Positions 21,118 to 32,595 of a stretch of DNA of 64,000 nucleotides are shown here, one piece after another (the first letter of the stretch is position 1; every line of letters begins with the position of its first letter). The stretch spans positions 31,380,052 through 31,444,051 of the forward strand of contig CM026565.1 in assembly GCA_015143295.1 (NCBI GenBank), written 5' to 3'. The notes beneath the pieces were generated by a model. That model made no database searches and was not told the DNA's origin. It worked only from the letters and a program-made list of their open reading frames with translations. Position numbers and translations under genes: made by a program. Origin of the DNA: Tetracentron sinense. Taxonomy: Eukaryota > Streptophyta > Magnoliopsida > Trochodendrales > Trochodendraceae.

Positions 21118-22541
21118 TGCGTACACCTAAGCATTTGTTTTGAAGCTGAACCTGGGTGCGCCAATCTCTAGATCAACCAGATAGCACCAAAACAAGAAGT
21201 GGGTAATACTCCTTGGATCTCATAGACAAGTTTTTCTGATGCATCAAATTGATTAATTAAGTCACATCTTTCCTTAAACCCTTGTCAATAATTCACCGGC
21301 ACTATCTGTAGTTCTAAATCATCTAGAATATAATTAATAAAAGTATTAAATAAACTGAAACAATAAAGAATTCACAAAATTTGCAGAACAGCAAAATAAT
21401 GAAAATGAATGGAAAATCCGAACCCTGTGTATCACAGTTTCCTTAAGACGAATTTACTCCCTTTCAGTACTTAAGGTTGATGAGTAATCGTCTCCCAAGA
21501 TAGAACGGCTTACAATTAAGAAGAAGTAATACTCCAATCTTCAAAACTCAGCGAACTCGATCAATGTTTGTACTCGAACATCAATGATAAGGAGAGAGAC
21601 AGAGAGATATGCACAAATTCTTCAAAAAGAAAAAAACAGATACTTTGAATGAATGAGAGTCTATTACATAGATTCTCTTCTGTCTGTTCGAACAAAGATG
21701 ACTTTCCTAAAGAGACAAAAAAAAAAGGGATAGAAAATTTAGTTATTGAAACACCAACGGACACCTAAGCCCAAAAACCCATATCCCCAAAAATATGGGT
21801 CAAAAAATTTTCCGGGTCAAACGGGTCGCACTTTGGGTTTCTTTGTCGGGTCAATTCTCATTCACCAACATATAATAAATCCCTTATTGGGTCAATTTTT
21901 CCAACACCATCAATTTGACCTTGCAAATAAGACATAGATCAAAGCATTTTCGACAAAGATTAAGTCCTAAGTGGGCGAGAAATTCATGACGTAATTTTCA
22001 ATTTTCCGTCTTGCTAGATTGAAAGATTGTAAGATTGGAGATCCTAAATAATTCAGGTGGTAACTGTGAGCACGGGTTTTGGATCCCCTCCCAAAGAAGC
22101 AAGTTGATTGCGAGTCACTACCTATTCATTCTTAGGGATAGGTCTCAGGTAAGCAACTATTTGGATAAGGCAAGTGGTCTATAGAGATTATGGTAAGTGG
22201 TTCGATTAAGCCCTGGGGAAGGTGTTAGGCACCCCAGAACTCTCATTTAAGAAATGGTTACCTACTCCCTATAGTTAAGCCAAGTTTAATCTCAATATTA
22301 ACTAAATTCCAAAATGTTTGATGAAATGTTAATCTAAGAAAAATAAGTAAAGCAAGCTAGATTAGGGTCGAATCCGAGTTGGATTGCCTACGTACTCACA
22401 TAGGGGTGAGATCAGACCGGGCGTAGTTCTAGCACATGAGCCCGTGCCAAGGCTAAGGGGTGTGTGTGTGTGCATAGGGTAGTCAAGGGTCTAGCTCATG
22501 GCTAGGGTTTGACTGACCGGATTGGTCAAGTGCAAGGTTGA

Positions 22542-22600
22542 GTCTAACCGTGGTTAGAATGGTGTTAACCATGGTTAAGGAACCTAACCATGGTTAAGAA
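22542..22600. repeat. Cluster of TAACCATGGTTA palindromes
   Basis: AACCGTGGTT, TTAACCATGGTTAA and CTAACCATGGTTAAG occur within 60 bp, and a further diverged pair lies at 24379-24410 near the other end of the same LTR. Palindrome clusters like this can be protein-binding sites, but no function is known to me. Confidence 0.6.
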
Positions 22601-23654
22601 AGCAAGCAAGGTTGATTTTGGTCTTTTTATATTTTTCTGAGTTTTTGGTATGTTTTGATGATTTTCTATTTTTTTGGATTGAAATCCCACCTAGGGAAAG
22701 GAAATTAACTAGGGTTAAGCTTAACCCTAGTTAGAGATATGGCCAAGGCTTTGGGCCCAAAAAAAACATGCAGGGATCCATGACAGAGACCCCATAACAG
22801 CCCATGTTTTGAGCTCTAAAGATCCAAAGAAAATTTAAGATGTCTCACTACACTTCTTATTTTGAACTTACAAAAGGGCCCAAGAAAAGATACTTTTAAG
22901 GCCCTCAAGTGAGTGAGGCCTTGGGCTTAAAAGAAAACCTGCAAGAATGAATATTGGAGGCCCCCTTTAAAGCTGATTTTTAGGTTTGCAGTAGCACCCT
23001 AACACTGTTTAAAATCCGGGAGAAGGCCTTAAAAGTCTCAAGAGGAGCTGAGTTCGGAAACTCTTGAAAAGTAGGTGGCTTTGAGCCCACATGAAAAGTG
23101 CGTGTAGGCTCATACCACTCTTGGAAATCTGAACACAGAGCCCACTCAACACAGACCTACTTTTGTACCCAATACAATCTTCAAAATTCTGTATTCAGGC
23201 AAGCAACTTAGCTTTAAGAAATAGCTGCATTTAGCAACCCCAAAACGAAACTCTGAAATCTGATTTTGATAAGTTATCCGAGGCTTAGCATTAACCTCAA
23301 TTCAGATAGAGGTTAATTTGGTCCAAATAGAGGGCCCGGTCTAATAGGGAGGGGTGAAGCCAAAGGGTTGAACCCGGGTAGCTAAAGGTGAGCGCAGACA
23401 GCGAGCATTCTCAATTGTACAGAGAATGTGCTGTTTGAGTCAAGACCAAGCCCAATCAGGGCTGCATGGGATAGGCTACGAAGGATCCTCCAAGGTCCAA
23501 AAGAGCTCTGGTGAAGCTATGCATGATTTAGGACTAGACCAAGCTCAAGACAAACCCATAAGAAAAGAACAGGAAGTCTGTCCAATTCCGAGTGTTATGT
23601 GTGTGGTTAGTTACATTCTAACAACATGTGTTTACATGACATGTGAGTGTGTGA

Positions 23655-23815
23655 GTGTGTTAGCCACATGCAAAGAGAATGTAAGTGTGTGATGTGTATA
23701 TGTGCTAGCCACATGCCAACAATATATGGATATGGGATGTGTACGTGTGCTAGTCACATGCTAACAATGTGTAGGTGTATGAAGTGTGAGTGTGTGTTAA
23801 GCCACATACTAGCAT
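23655..23815 (+). repeat. Minisatellite of about 46-bp units inside the LTR
   Basis: Units beginning near 23660, 23706, 23751 and 23801 each contain (T/C)TAG(C/T)CACATGC followed by a GTGT-rich half. They are diverged and vary in length by a few bases. The open frames through this region arise from the repeat and are not genes. Confidence 0.7.
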
Positions 23816-24441
23816 TTTTAAAGAAACATGTATGTGTGTGGTGTGATCTAAGAGTCTTGGCTAGGATAGTGGGGTTTGGTGACTTCAGCAAATATTTTTT
23901 ACAACAACTTGTCACCTACCACCTTGTCTAAGCTCAAGAGAAATAGAAGGTGCAAAGTGGAAAAGGTGGACAAAGCAAACAAAACAAAAACAAATAAAAA
24001 AAACAAATAAAAAACAGTGGAGGGTGAATCTACAGTGTGCAAATTTTTTATTTTTTTATTTTTAAATTCAAAAATCTTAACACCCAAATGGGTATGGGGC
24101 AAATCTGCTGCACCTGACGGAGGGTCTGTTCTTAACACCAAAAGGGCAATATGCTGGGCTTATCAAAGAAGAAAAAATAAACGGGCCTTAAGCTGCCTTG
24201 GCTTTGGTCTAAGGTTGTGGCCTTGGCTTGTGGGCTTGGGTTTCTAGGTATTTGGGCCCTTGAGATTTTAGTATGGTCTTAGCCCTAGGGCTAGGGCCTA
24301 AGCAAAAGGTTTCGGACCGGGGTTATGCCACAAGCTTCTAAGTTAGACCTAGGGGTTGTCCTATTGTTTGGTGGAGCAAACCATGGTTAAATTTATTAAC
24401 CATGATTAACTAGGGGTGTAAAAATGGGTGCTTACAGTAAC

Positions 24442-24761
24442 TACTTTGATAGTTCCTTTTGGTGGCTCCTCAACTCTAGCATAAGCTTAGGCTATTAAAA
24501 TTTGTCTATCATTAATAACTTAGTTTAGACGGGGAGAGAGTTATAATTCAATCTGATGCTAAAGTGGTCATTGATGTCATTACTTTTGGGACCATTTCTT
24601 CAGTTCTTACAGGTGCTCAAATTATTGTCCTCGGTAGTTTTGAGTTGTTGAAACAATCAAACAATGTAAAGATAGAATTCATTCCTAGGGATAAGAATAA
24701 GGGAGCCCATGTTCTAGCCAAGTTGGCTCTAAATAAAAGAAGAGGATTTTTGCTGGTGTAA
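24442..24761 (+). pseudogene. LINE-type RNase H remnant
   Basis: In one frame from 24528 to the stop at 24759-24761 are the motif IQSDAKVVIDVI, which resembles the E/Q-S-D-S core of plant RNase H (RVT_3) domains, and VKIEFIPRDKN...HVLAKLAL at the end, the typical C-terminus of that domain. The N-terminal half is broken by stops, and the 2.4-kb LTR at 22065-24436 cuts in just upstream. This is a decayed non-LTR retrotransposon or domesticated-RNase-H-like fragment without function. Confidence 0.7.
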
Positions 24762-25486
24762 GTAGATCAGAATCTGGTCTAAACCAGGCAATACATGTAA
24801 ATAGATAAATTTTGTTTTCCGTAAAAGGACTACAATTTGAGACCAAAAAAAAAATTATTGAAAAATTATTGGTCTTTTCTAAGGGTCCGTTTTGCTGAGA
24901 CCTATAAAGTTTGCTACTTTATATTTTGTCATAGTAGTTAGTAAATTTGAGTCACTTTGTCAAAGATTCTAATAAAATTAATTCTTATTGTCATGTGATT
25001 TTAGGTCTCGTCATTTTTTTTTAATGAGATTTGAAATCATTCATTTTGATGGATTTGCTTTTAAAGTCTTACAAAAATTACAACCCAAGAGATGAAAAGC
25101 ACAGTTCAAGTTCTCAAAAGAAAATGTTATTGTCAAATGAAAAAACTTACAAAGCTCCGGACTTTACAAGTCCCACTTCTTTTGTAATAAAATTAAATTT
25201 ATAGCAATTCAAACATATAATTAAACTTTTTTAAAAATTAAGTTAATTTTTCTGTCCTAACAAATGCAGCCTCAAGGAAACTATCAAAGAGTACTTAATT
25301 ATTATAAAGTGCCTTACGAGGCTGACTATTCCTCCATTCCCTCACAAAGCCTTCTTTAATTGTTTTGAACTATGGTTAACAAATTTTAACTCTAGTGGTT
25401 AAAATTGTTTTTAATTTTTTTTTCTAAAAAATAAGGTTAGATGTTTCAATCCTAAAGGAAATTAAAAATTAGACACGTGACTCGTA
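24762..25486. other. AT-rich DNA with a family A/B MITE fragment
   Basis: 25365-25475 holds ACTATGGTTAACAAATTTTAAC and AAGGTTAGATG blocks of the foldback MITE family. The rest is AT-rich without recognised features. Confidence 0.4.
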
Positions 25487-25699
25487 CCTCTCCACCAACG
25501 AAGAGGTGGGCGCTCAGGCGTACACACATCATTGGATATGTTGCCATAAAATATGGAGAGGTATAGAGTGGGGAGAAGTCAAAATCATGGGGAGAAAATG
25601 AAATGACTTCTCCCCTATTCTATCGCCACATGTCCAATGATGTGTGGATGCCCGAGAGTCCACCTCGGGTGTCCGCCAGAGAAAATTCAAGCGTTTAAT
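25487..25699. mobile_element. Foldback MITE, family F, copy 2
   Basis: It shares ACACATCATTGGATATG, CATGGGGAGAAAATGAAAT and GTGTCCGCCAGAG blocks with 8811-9014 and has the same inverted arrangement. The ends are less well kept. Confidence 0.55.
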
Positions 25700-26190
25700 T
25701 AGGAATGGTAAAAATCAATTTCTTTAGTGAATGCAAGAGGCGGGGGTGTATTATAAAGAGAATGAGAGGGCCAAAAAGTTGGTTGATTTTTTATTATTAT
25801 TACTAAAAATGTCTATGTTATGCTTACATTAAGCAATAATGAGTAAGGGTATGAAAGTAATTTCATACCCCCACTAAATAGCAGTTGAAACCACCAAGGT
25901 TCCTTGCTTCCATATCCCCCCGCCCCCACCCCCTGCCCCCCGCCCACCATTAAATAGCAGTTGGGTTCTCTTCCTTCTCTCCAACTCCATATATAGTAGT
26001 AACTGTGTGTATTTAGACATTTTTAAAGGTTGCAAGTTGCAACCCTTAGTCAGTGAGACGTTACGTGGGGCATGCAGTTGGAGACGGTCAGTCCCATGGC
26101 TATGGAAAAGATGATAACACTTTTCTGGAGACCTTTCCAAGTCGTCATCGGGCTCGAACATGTGCTGCTAGAATCGGTTAGGATGCTAGT
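25700..26190. other. Unrecognised DNA interrupted by a hAT-like insertion
   Basis: The stretch before and after the element at 26191-26659 is a continuous older sequence. A small frame (26072-26190) continues only briefly after the insertion, and I recognise no protein. A C-rich run lies at 25916-25947. Confidence 0.4.
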
Positions 26191-26659
26191 TAGGGCTGCA
26201 CAAAGCCCAATTGGTCCGTTGGTGCGGCTCGACTCGGCCCGGTTCGGCCCGAAATTTTGGGCTCAAACAAGCCAAGCCAAGCCTAAAAAAAAGCCAGAAA
26301 GCTAATTCAAGCCAACTTAAGCCCACCCCTGTGCGGCTCGGCCCGGCTCGATTGAGGTTCGGCTCGGCTCGAAAATTATTATTATTTTATATATATATAT
26401 ATCATTATTATATATATAAATAATATAAAATTTTTATTTAAAAAAAAAAAGGGATTCAAGCCGAGCTCGAGCCAAGCCAAGCCCGGCTTGAGCTTGAATC
26501 AATTCGGGCCGAGCCGGGCTTCAAGCCAATTTGTTTTTTCGGGCTGAGCTTCAAGCCGCACAATCGAACCTTTTTTCGGGCCGAGCCGGGCTTCGGGTCT
26601 CGATCAAACTACTTCAAGCCGAGCCGGGCTTGGCCAAGCCCGGCCCAAATACAGCCCTA
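26191..26659. mobile_element. hAT-like GGCTCGG-motif element, perfect 8-bp duplication
   Basis: It starts TAGGGCTGCA and ends TACAGCCCTA, and is flanked by ATGCTAGT on both sides (26183-26190, 26660-26667). Both arms are made almost wholly of GGCTCGG, GCCGAGCC, AAGCCAAGCC and GCCCGGC motifs around a short AT-rich centre. No protein is encoded. Among the elements of this design this has one of the clearest target duplications. Confidence 0.85.
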
Positions 26660-26823
26660 ATGCTAGTGTTGACAGCGAAGATGTAAGCCATGGTGAAGAA
26701 CGTAGCAGTGCCAAAGATTGAATTTTGTTAGGCGAGTTTGAAGCATTTCCCAACACTACTGTTGACAATGAATGAGTTTACTCGGTTCAAGATAGAGGCC
26801 TTTAAGGTTGGTAAGTGGTGACA

Positions 26824-27111
26824 CAACACTATTGTCAGAACCAGACCGGATCAGACTGGTCGGTCGAAATGGAAAAACCGGGAACTGGTTCCCTCATCGG
26901 TTCTCAAACCCCCAAAACCGGACATATTTAAAAATCGGCTGTTTTTGTCAAAACCGGAAGAACCGGCCGGTTGAACCAGGAACCGATGGTCAGAACAAGT
27001 CATAAATGAGTAAAAATGGGAAAACAAAATTTAATAAAAAAGGACACAGTCGAACCGGTAAAATCGGGAACCGGCCACTCAACCGGTTTGATGACCAGTC
27101 CGGTTCTGATA
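26824..27111. mobile_element. Non-autonomous element built of AACCGG/CCGGTT motifs
   Basis: The termini ACACTATTGTCAGAACC and ACAATGTTATCAGAACC (reverse complement of the right end) are inverted repeats. The interior reiterates AACCGG, CCGGTTC and GGAACCGG on both strands. GTGACA is present on both sides of the element, too short to prove a target duplication. Confidence 0.55.
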
Positions 27112-28355
27112 ACATTGTGACAGAGTCTCCATGAGGAGAGGTTGGGTTTTTTCTTGAATTTTTTGTCTGAGTAATGGGTTGTGCTACCATTAGATTTCAA
27201 TTTAGGATCTATTGTACTCTCAATAATCTAATACTTCATGGGATATCATTTTGAATCTCTATCTCTTTCTCCGATAGTACCTTAAATTACTTGTTTGAAT
27301 GATTTTGGATTTCCTGGAATAAAGTTTTTTTTATAAAAAAAATGGTGATTTGATTTTCATTTTTAGACTAGAACTTGCATGATTTCGTGTTCGGTGTTAA
27401 AATTAAGATTATGTGGAATGCTGGCCAGTCTCAAGATTTGAATATTTTCCAAAGACGCAGTATATAACCACCACGTGGTGTTGTCATAACCGGTTGCTTT
27501 TCCAACCAGTTAAGACCGCACTTTTTACTTTTAGTTGTTATTAGCCACAGTCTTAAGATTTGAATTTTTCTATAGACGCAATATGCTACCACCACGTGTT
27601 GTTGTCATAACCGATTGCTTTTGCAACCGATTAAGACCACATTTTATACTTTTAGTTTATCATTGACCCCATTTCTTAATAACTTGCAAATAACCCCCTA
27701 AAAATGTGTGCATCACATTAAACCAAAGTCCTTTCATCTCCTTATTTACACCATCTTCATTCCTAGGTTTTTTTTTTACCTTTTTAAGAATTGTGGCTAC
27801 TTCCTCTCTTTTTTTCTTTTTTTTTTGAAGGGCTCTTCTTCCTCTCTTAAAGAGCACGGATCAGCAGCTCCATCAAAGAAAGTTAAGGTGAGATAATTGC
27901 ACCCACAAGTCTTAAATAAGAGATCGGTTGCAAAAGTAATTATTGCGAGTCCAATTATTATTAAAAACTGACGAGATCTTAAAAAAGACTTGTGGCTAGC
28001 ATTCTCATAACCTTAATATTTAAAAATAATTATTAAAAAAAAGTAACCTTTTAAGTTAAGAAATTTTGACCCTAAGGTTAATTTTTTTTTTTAAAAAAAA
28101 CTCTAAAAAACCAAGGTTAGATTGTTGAATCTTAAGGATTAGTGAATTTTAACCATGATTAATAAGGGTTAAAAGAGACATGTGTTGACTTGTGGGTGTG
28201 GTTGAACTCTCCTCAAGTTCAATCACGATTCGTTGTGATTGGATTTCTATTGATAAATAGTCCACAAGATTGTGTGACTGGCCAAAATCCGACTTTCATC
28301 TTCGGTTGAGGCTTCCTAATTGAAATAGCTTACTGTTATTTCTAACGATGCACGT

Positions 28356-30256
28356 TTAGGGATGGCAACAGGCGGGTTTGGGCCAAGACACCCCCAACTC
28401 TACTCCACCCCTAAAGACAACTCCTACCTCGCCCCTAATGGCAATTCCTATTGTAAAGTCCATGTTTTAGTGTTGACTTATTCCGGTGTTAAAATAAGTG
28501 AGTCGAATGTATTTTGTGTCATTTCCTTCAAGCATCCACGACAAGTAAAGATGAAGACCGAAGAAGATTGGTTGAAGACATTCTAATCATATCCTTCATT
28601 TCGCTCATAAGATGGTAAGTGACCTAGATACCATGTTATCTTAGGTGGAAATTGACTTAGAATAATCATACCATGATATCTTAAGTAGAAATTGACTTAG
28701 AATAATCATATAAACCTTAGGTGACTAGATATGTAGCCTAAAAAGTGTTAAATGTTCTTAAAAACTAAGGTGAACCTTATAAGAGGCATATCTCTCAAAC
28801 TGTGGTTCCGATTTTGCTCCATAATATATCAAATTGATCATATAAAAAATATCTACAACTTTTGTGAAGAAAGCATGACCAAATTCCGAGTTTTTAAGAT
28901 ACAGTCGACCAAAACAGTATTGGGTGGACCTAGACCTCAACAGTTTTTGTATGAGAAAATTGTCCAGAGACCAAACAAAAGTTGGGTAAACTCAAAAGTA
29001 CAGTTTGGTCGACGAACTGCCACTTTGGGTCGACCCAATGCTTAAAAAAGTGTTTAAAACAGTTTTGGCAACTTCTAAATGCTCGGTTTTGCTTCTCTAT
29101 TTAATAGAACCTCTTCTAGTTCGTCAATGTGGAATTTGAAAGAGTATTGAGAGGGTATTGGGCTATCTCTAGAGTTCATATAAACTCTGAATTTATTTTC
29201 TCTCACTCCCTTGATTAGTTTCTCTTCCATCTTAGAGTTTGCAAATCATTGTTTCATTTTTCCTTGCTTGGACTTTACCATTGATGAAATCCATCTAAGG
29301 TTTGATTTTAATCAAACCATCAACTCATACTAGAAAGAACAAATTGACTGGAGTGTTCTGGAGCCTTTACGAAGGAGATTGATTCAAGGAGGATCATGGT
29401 TGTGTGATTTAATCGATGGAATCCGAAGCTGTCATTGACAGAGATCAATCGTGGTTGTCGAAATACAAGAGAAGAACATGCTACTGCGGTAGATTGCGAA
29501 TCTTGCGAGATCGTGATTACTTATTGAGACGTGAAAGACTTGCTGTGGATCGAGAAAGTCGAGTCTTGTTTGGGTGAGGTTCGAGTTTGTAAGTATCTAG
29601 TACTTTGTCTTAGTGGATTCTTATTGCTGGATTAGGTCCCGTGGTTTTTCTCGAAAGAATTTCTATGTAAAAATTGCTTATGTTGTGGTTTGTTTGTTTC
29701 CTTTATTTTACACTTTAAGTTCATTATCCCTTAATTAATAAAGTGATTGCATAATCTTTAAAATGGTAGATAGACTTGTAGGGAGACCTAAATATATATT
29801 TCCTTGAATTTGTGAGTTTTCAACTCAAACATTAGATTTAAGGTTCATCAGATTTTTCACCTATCATGTTCTTGTCCCAAACCAGGGGTTGAGCTGGTTC
29901 CAATTTATCAAGACACATCCCTGACTTGTCCTGTTAAGCACTAATCAAGTTGGAATGAGTCAATTCGATATTTCATATTATAAATAATATATTAAATTAA
30001 TTTTATGATTTATTTAAGGATGAAATAATAATTTTGAAATTATAAACAAAGCGGGTGGGGTGGAGCGGGTGGGGTGGGGTGGGGCAGGGCGGGATGACTT
30101 AAATCCATCCCCGATGTGAACCCGACTCGGGTTTAGTCCTCAATTCTCAAACCCATCCCTAACCGTTTAAAAACTTTTAAAAACTTTGAAAACCGTCCCA
30201 ATAAGGTCAAGGTGGAACGGGATATCCGATTAACCCACCTATTGTCATTCCTACGC
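28356..30256. mobile_element. hAT-like GCGGGT-motif element, interrupted
   Basis: The left end TAGGGATGGCAACAGGCGGG and the reverse complement of the right end (TAGGAATGACAATAGGTGGG) are inverted repeats. The flanks TGCACGTT and CGCACAAT share 5 of 8 bases, a possible decayed duplication. The right arm near 30055-30095 is a run of GCGGGTGGGGTG motifs. An LTR-like block of about 1.1 kb interrupts it. Confidence 0.5.
28746..29832. repeat. Probable LTR or LTR-retrotransposon remnant
   Basis: The block starts TGTTAAATGTTC, has a TATA-like TATTTAATAG near 29097, and reads like an LTR/leader region with GTCGACC motifs (GGTCGAC, GGGTCGACCC). No protein domain is visible and I cannot match a 5-bp duplication at its ends, so its borders are provisional. 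Confidence 0.35.
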
Positions 30257-30521
30257 ACAATAGCATGGTGCAGTGCACAATAGCTTGATTGGTGCACTTT
30301 AAGGAGGTAAAAATGGTGAGAACCAGAGAAATGATGATGGTGTATAAGACGTTGGTTTAATGTGATGTACACTTATTTAGGGGTTATTTGTAAATTAATG
30401 AAAAAAGTGGGGCTAATAACAACTAAATGTAAAAGGTGTGGTCATTATGACAACACCACATTGTGGTTATATACTGCGTTTGTGGAAAAAATTCAAATCG
30501 TGAGATTGTGGCTAGCATTCC

Positions 30522-32595
30522 TCTATTATTGGGATAGTTTTTACGGTTTTTAGTTCTAAAGATTAAAGTATCCGGTTTTGCAAAGATGATAATATTTAGA
30601 GTTCTTGTTGTTTATTTATAGGCTTAGATTTAAGTGTCAACTTCTTGAGGTTTAGATTCATAGGGCTATTGGTAATCTACAGTTGATGCCGCTCTATCTA
30701 TCCCTCTAACAAATCTATCTGAGCATATTATCTTTCTACCATTTTATACAATTTTTTATCTGCACACTTGCGTTCCTTTAGTAAATATAATGAGAGTTTG
30801 GGTGGGCTTTGGGGGTGTTGTCCAAGCCCGACCCTCATGTCAACAAGCCTAATTTTTTTGTCACTTAAATTTGCAGGCTTTATAAATGAGAAAAAATTCT
30901 GTCTTGGTGAGGTTTTGAGGGCCGGGCCGGGCCGGGCCGAGCCGAGTACCCTCACATGAGGGCCAAAGTGGCAGCTATGTTCCTGCCATTCCCCAAATCG
31001 TTTGGAAAGATCCTTTACTTTCACTAAAACCCTAAATTATTCAATTTTCATATCCTCCTCAAAGTAGGGCAGGGCTACCATGCCTTTGCAGTTGCACAAA
31101 TATCGTCCAAAAACAAATAATATCGTCGTTCTGATTCTGACCGCAATCTCCATGACATGACGTGTCCAAACAAACCGCCGTATTTGTCCTTACTCCTCCT
31201 CGGAGTTGGCGTGTCGATCTGCGGGTCTCGCGATTCCCGAGGTTGCTGATTTTTCCCCATTCCTCGTTTGACACGTAGAATAACTGAACCCGTTGGTTTG
31301 TCCGCATTACCTGGTTTGACACGTGGGACAACAGAAGCCGTGATTTGTCCGCATGTCTCATGAGGTTGGAGGGAATATCCTACATGATGTGACAAGACCC
31401 CTTCGCTTCTTTTCTTTGAGCAATTATCCCAACGAGAAGGGGACTATTGCTCTCGCCCTCCCTTTACTATCGTTAACAAGCTTTAACCTTTAGGATTAAT
31501 TTGTTTTTAATTTTTCCCTTAAAATTAAGGTTAAATGTTTTAATCTCATGAGTTATTGAATTTTAATTATAATTAACGAGAGTTCAAAAAAGACACGTGG
31601 CAAAAAAGGGGGGTCGAGATGAATTTTCCCCCACTCACCTTGAAGAGGGGATTATTTTTTTAAAAAAAAGAAAATTTGGGAGGAACACCATTCCCCTCCC
31701 CCCCCCAATTTGTTTTCTTATATATCATTCTACTAATAAAAATACAAGGGGTATACTAAACTTTACTTGGACGTAATTAACCTTTAATTAAACATATTAA
31801 TTTATTAACTTAGGGTATTTCATTTAAAAATTTAATAGAAGTTTAATTTGATTTCAATTCATATGTTGAAGCGGATAACAATTAGAGTTCGTTTATAATT
31901 CTGAAGTGGATTACAATTGGACTCCATCCTCTCTATTTCTATTTGTTAAGGTTAGTGGGTGAGTACCTATTAGGCTTACGTAAACTGGATAAAAACTCTT
32001 CTCGCCCGTCTCTTCATTCTCCAATGCCAAAGAGATGGTGCTGTGAATGGGATGACGGACAGTCCACTGGATACTAGATAAGGTAATGTGTACTTGTTTC
32101 TCTTCCCTTTCTCTGAACCTCGTCTTCTTTATATTTTTGATCCCTCGTTTAGTTTGTTTCTTCTTCCATTAATGTGTTTCATCTATTCTTGATTCTTAAC
32201 CCATGGTAAAAAAAAAATTATAATTACAATTATAATTATAATGGCAGATGAGATCACATGCATAGGTCATAGGTGATCTTTTGTGCCCAAAACTACACGA
32301 ATGCATGGGCGTATATGGTAGATGCCGTTGTAAACAAAAGAAAATCAACAAGTATGCTTTCACTATTCTTAAGAGGAGATGGACCAAATGAGTGTTTAAA
32401 GGTGGAAGCGTATTATGGACGGTGAATCGGTAATAGGAAAAGACGTGTGTAAAATTTGGAATTCTTGGTTGAAAAAAAGATGACATGTTGGTATCCTTTA
32501 TCATTACAAGCTTCTAACCCAACTTAATAACAAAGGCCAAAAGCACCTTGTCTTCTTTGTCAGTATGTGACTCTGGTTAATCCAGTTTTTTCATT
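30522..32595. other. Intergenic DNA with repeat fragments and a GC-richer patch
   Basis: 30800-30960 holds a GGGCCGGGCCG-motif fragment of the hAT-like type. 31075-31400 is GC-richer than its surroundings and contains a 48-bp tandem duplication (31262-31309, 31310-31356). 31455-31620 is a family A/B MITE fragment. The overlapping open frames at 31059-31395 show no domain. 31740-32595 has nothing recognisable. Confidence 0.45.

Larger units (their letters stand above)
19133..22064. other. Long intergenic stretch with minor repeats
   Basis: The first 150 bp are the likely 3' UTR of GFT1. No domain-bearing frame was found in the rest. Features seen are a tiny retroposed tail (19658-19680), a 37-bp tandem duplication (21044-21117) and a (GA)n-like tract near 21590-21608. 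The short opposed frames at 20041-20256 look random. Confidence 0.5.
22065..24436. mobile_element. Large solo LTR, 2,372 bp, perfect 5-bp duplication
   Basis: It starts TGTGAGCACGGG and ends GGTGCTTACA; the ends are an imperfect terminal inverted repeat. GTAAC flanks it at 22060-22064 and 24437-24441. No internal coding region remains, so this is a recombined solo LTR. The length, the TGTAAGCACC-type terminus and the GGTGTTAGGCACCCC block (about 22228) are what I associate with Tat/Ogre-type Ty3/gypsy LTRs; that lineage is an inference. It contains a minisatellite and a cluster of TTAACCATGGTTAA palindromes. It split a LINE RNase H remnant. Confidence 0.85.
27415..30521. mobile_element. 3.1-kb element with long terminal inverted repeats and nested insertions
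   Basis: The left terminus GGAATGCTGGCCAGTCTCAA and the reverse complement of the right terminus (GGAATGCTAGCCACAATCTC) match, and the similarity continues for about 170-290 bp inward (27429-27723 against 30356-30515). The left arm contains a roughly 120-bp tandem duplication (27425-27540 and 27545-27660). No transposase is recognisable. Inside lie a hAT-like element (28356-30256) and, within that, an LTR-like block (28746-29832). A long-TIR MULE derivative is my best guess; no 9-bp duplication is evident. Confidence 0.55.

Noticed and set aside
23426..23931. Overlapping Cys- and Met-rich frames that look like small secreted proteins
   Set aside because: They run through a GTGT-rich minisatellite within a solo LTR; the cysteines come from the repeated TGTG/TGC sequence.
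28752..29045. 97-codon frame in the LTR-like block
   Set aside because: No domain, and the sequence around it reads like a retrotransposon LTR or leader rather than coding DNA.
31059..31395. Two overlapping Arg-rich minus-strand frames of about 100 codons
   Set aside because: They fall in a GC-richer tandem repeat, in two frames at once, with no domain; not supported as a gene.
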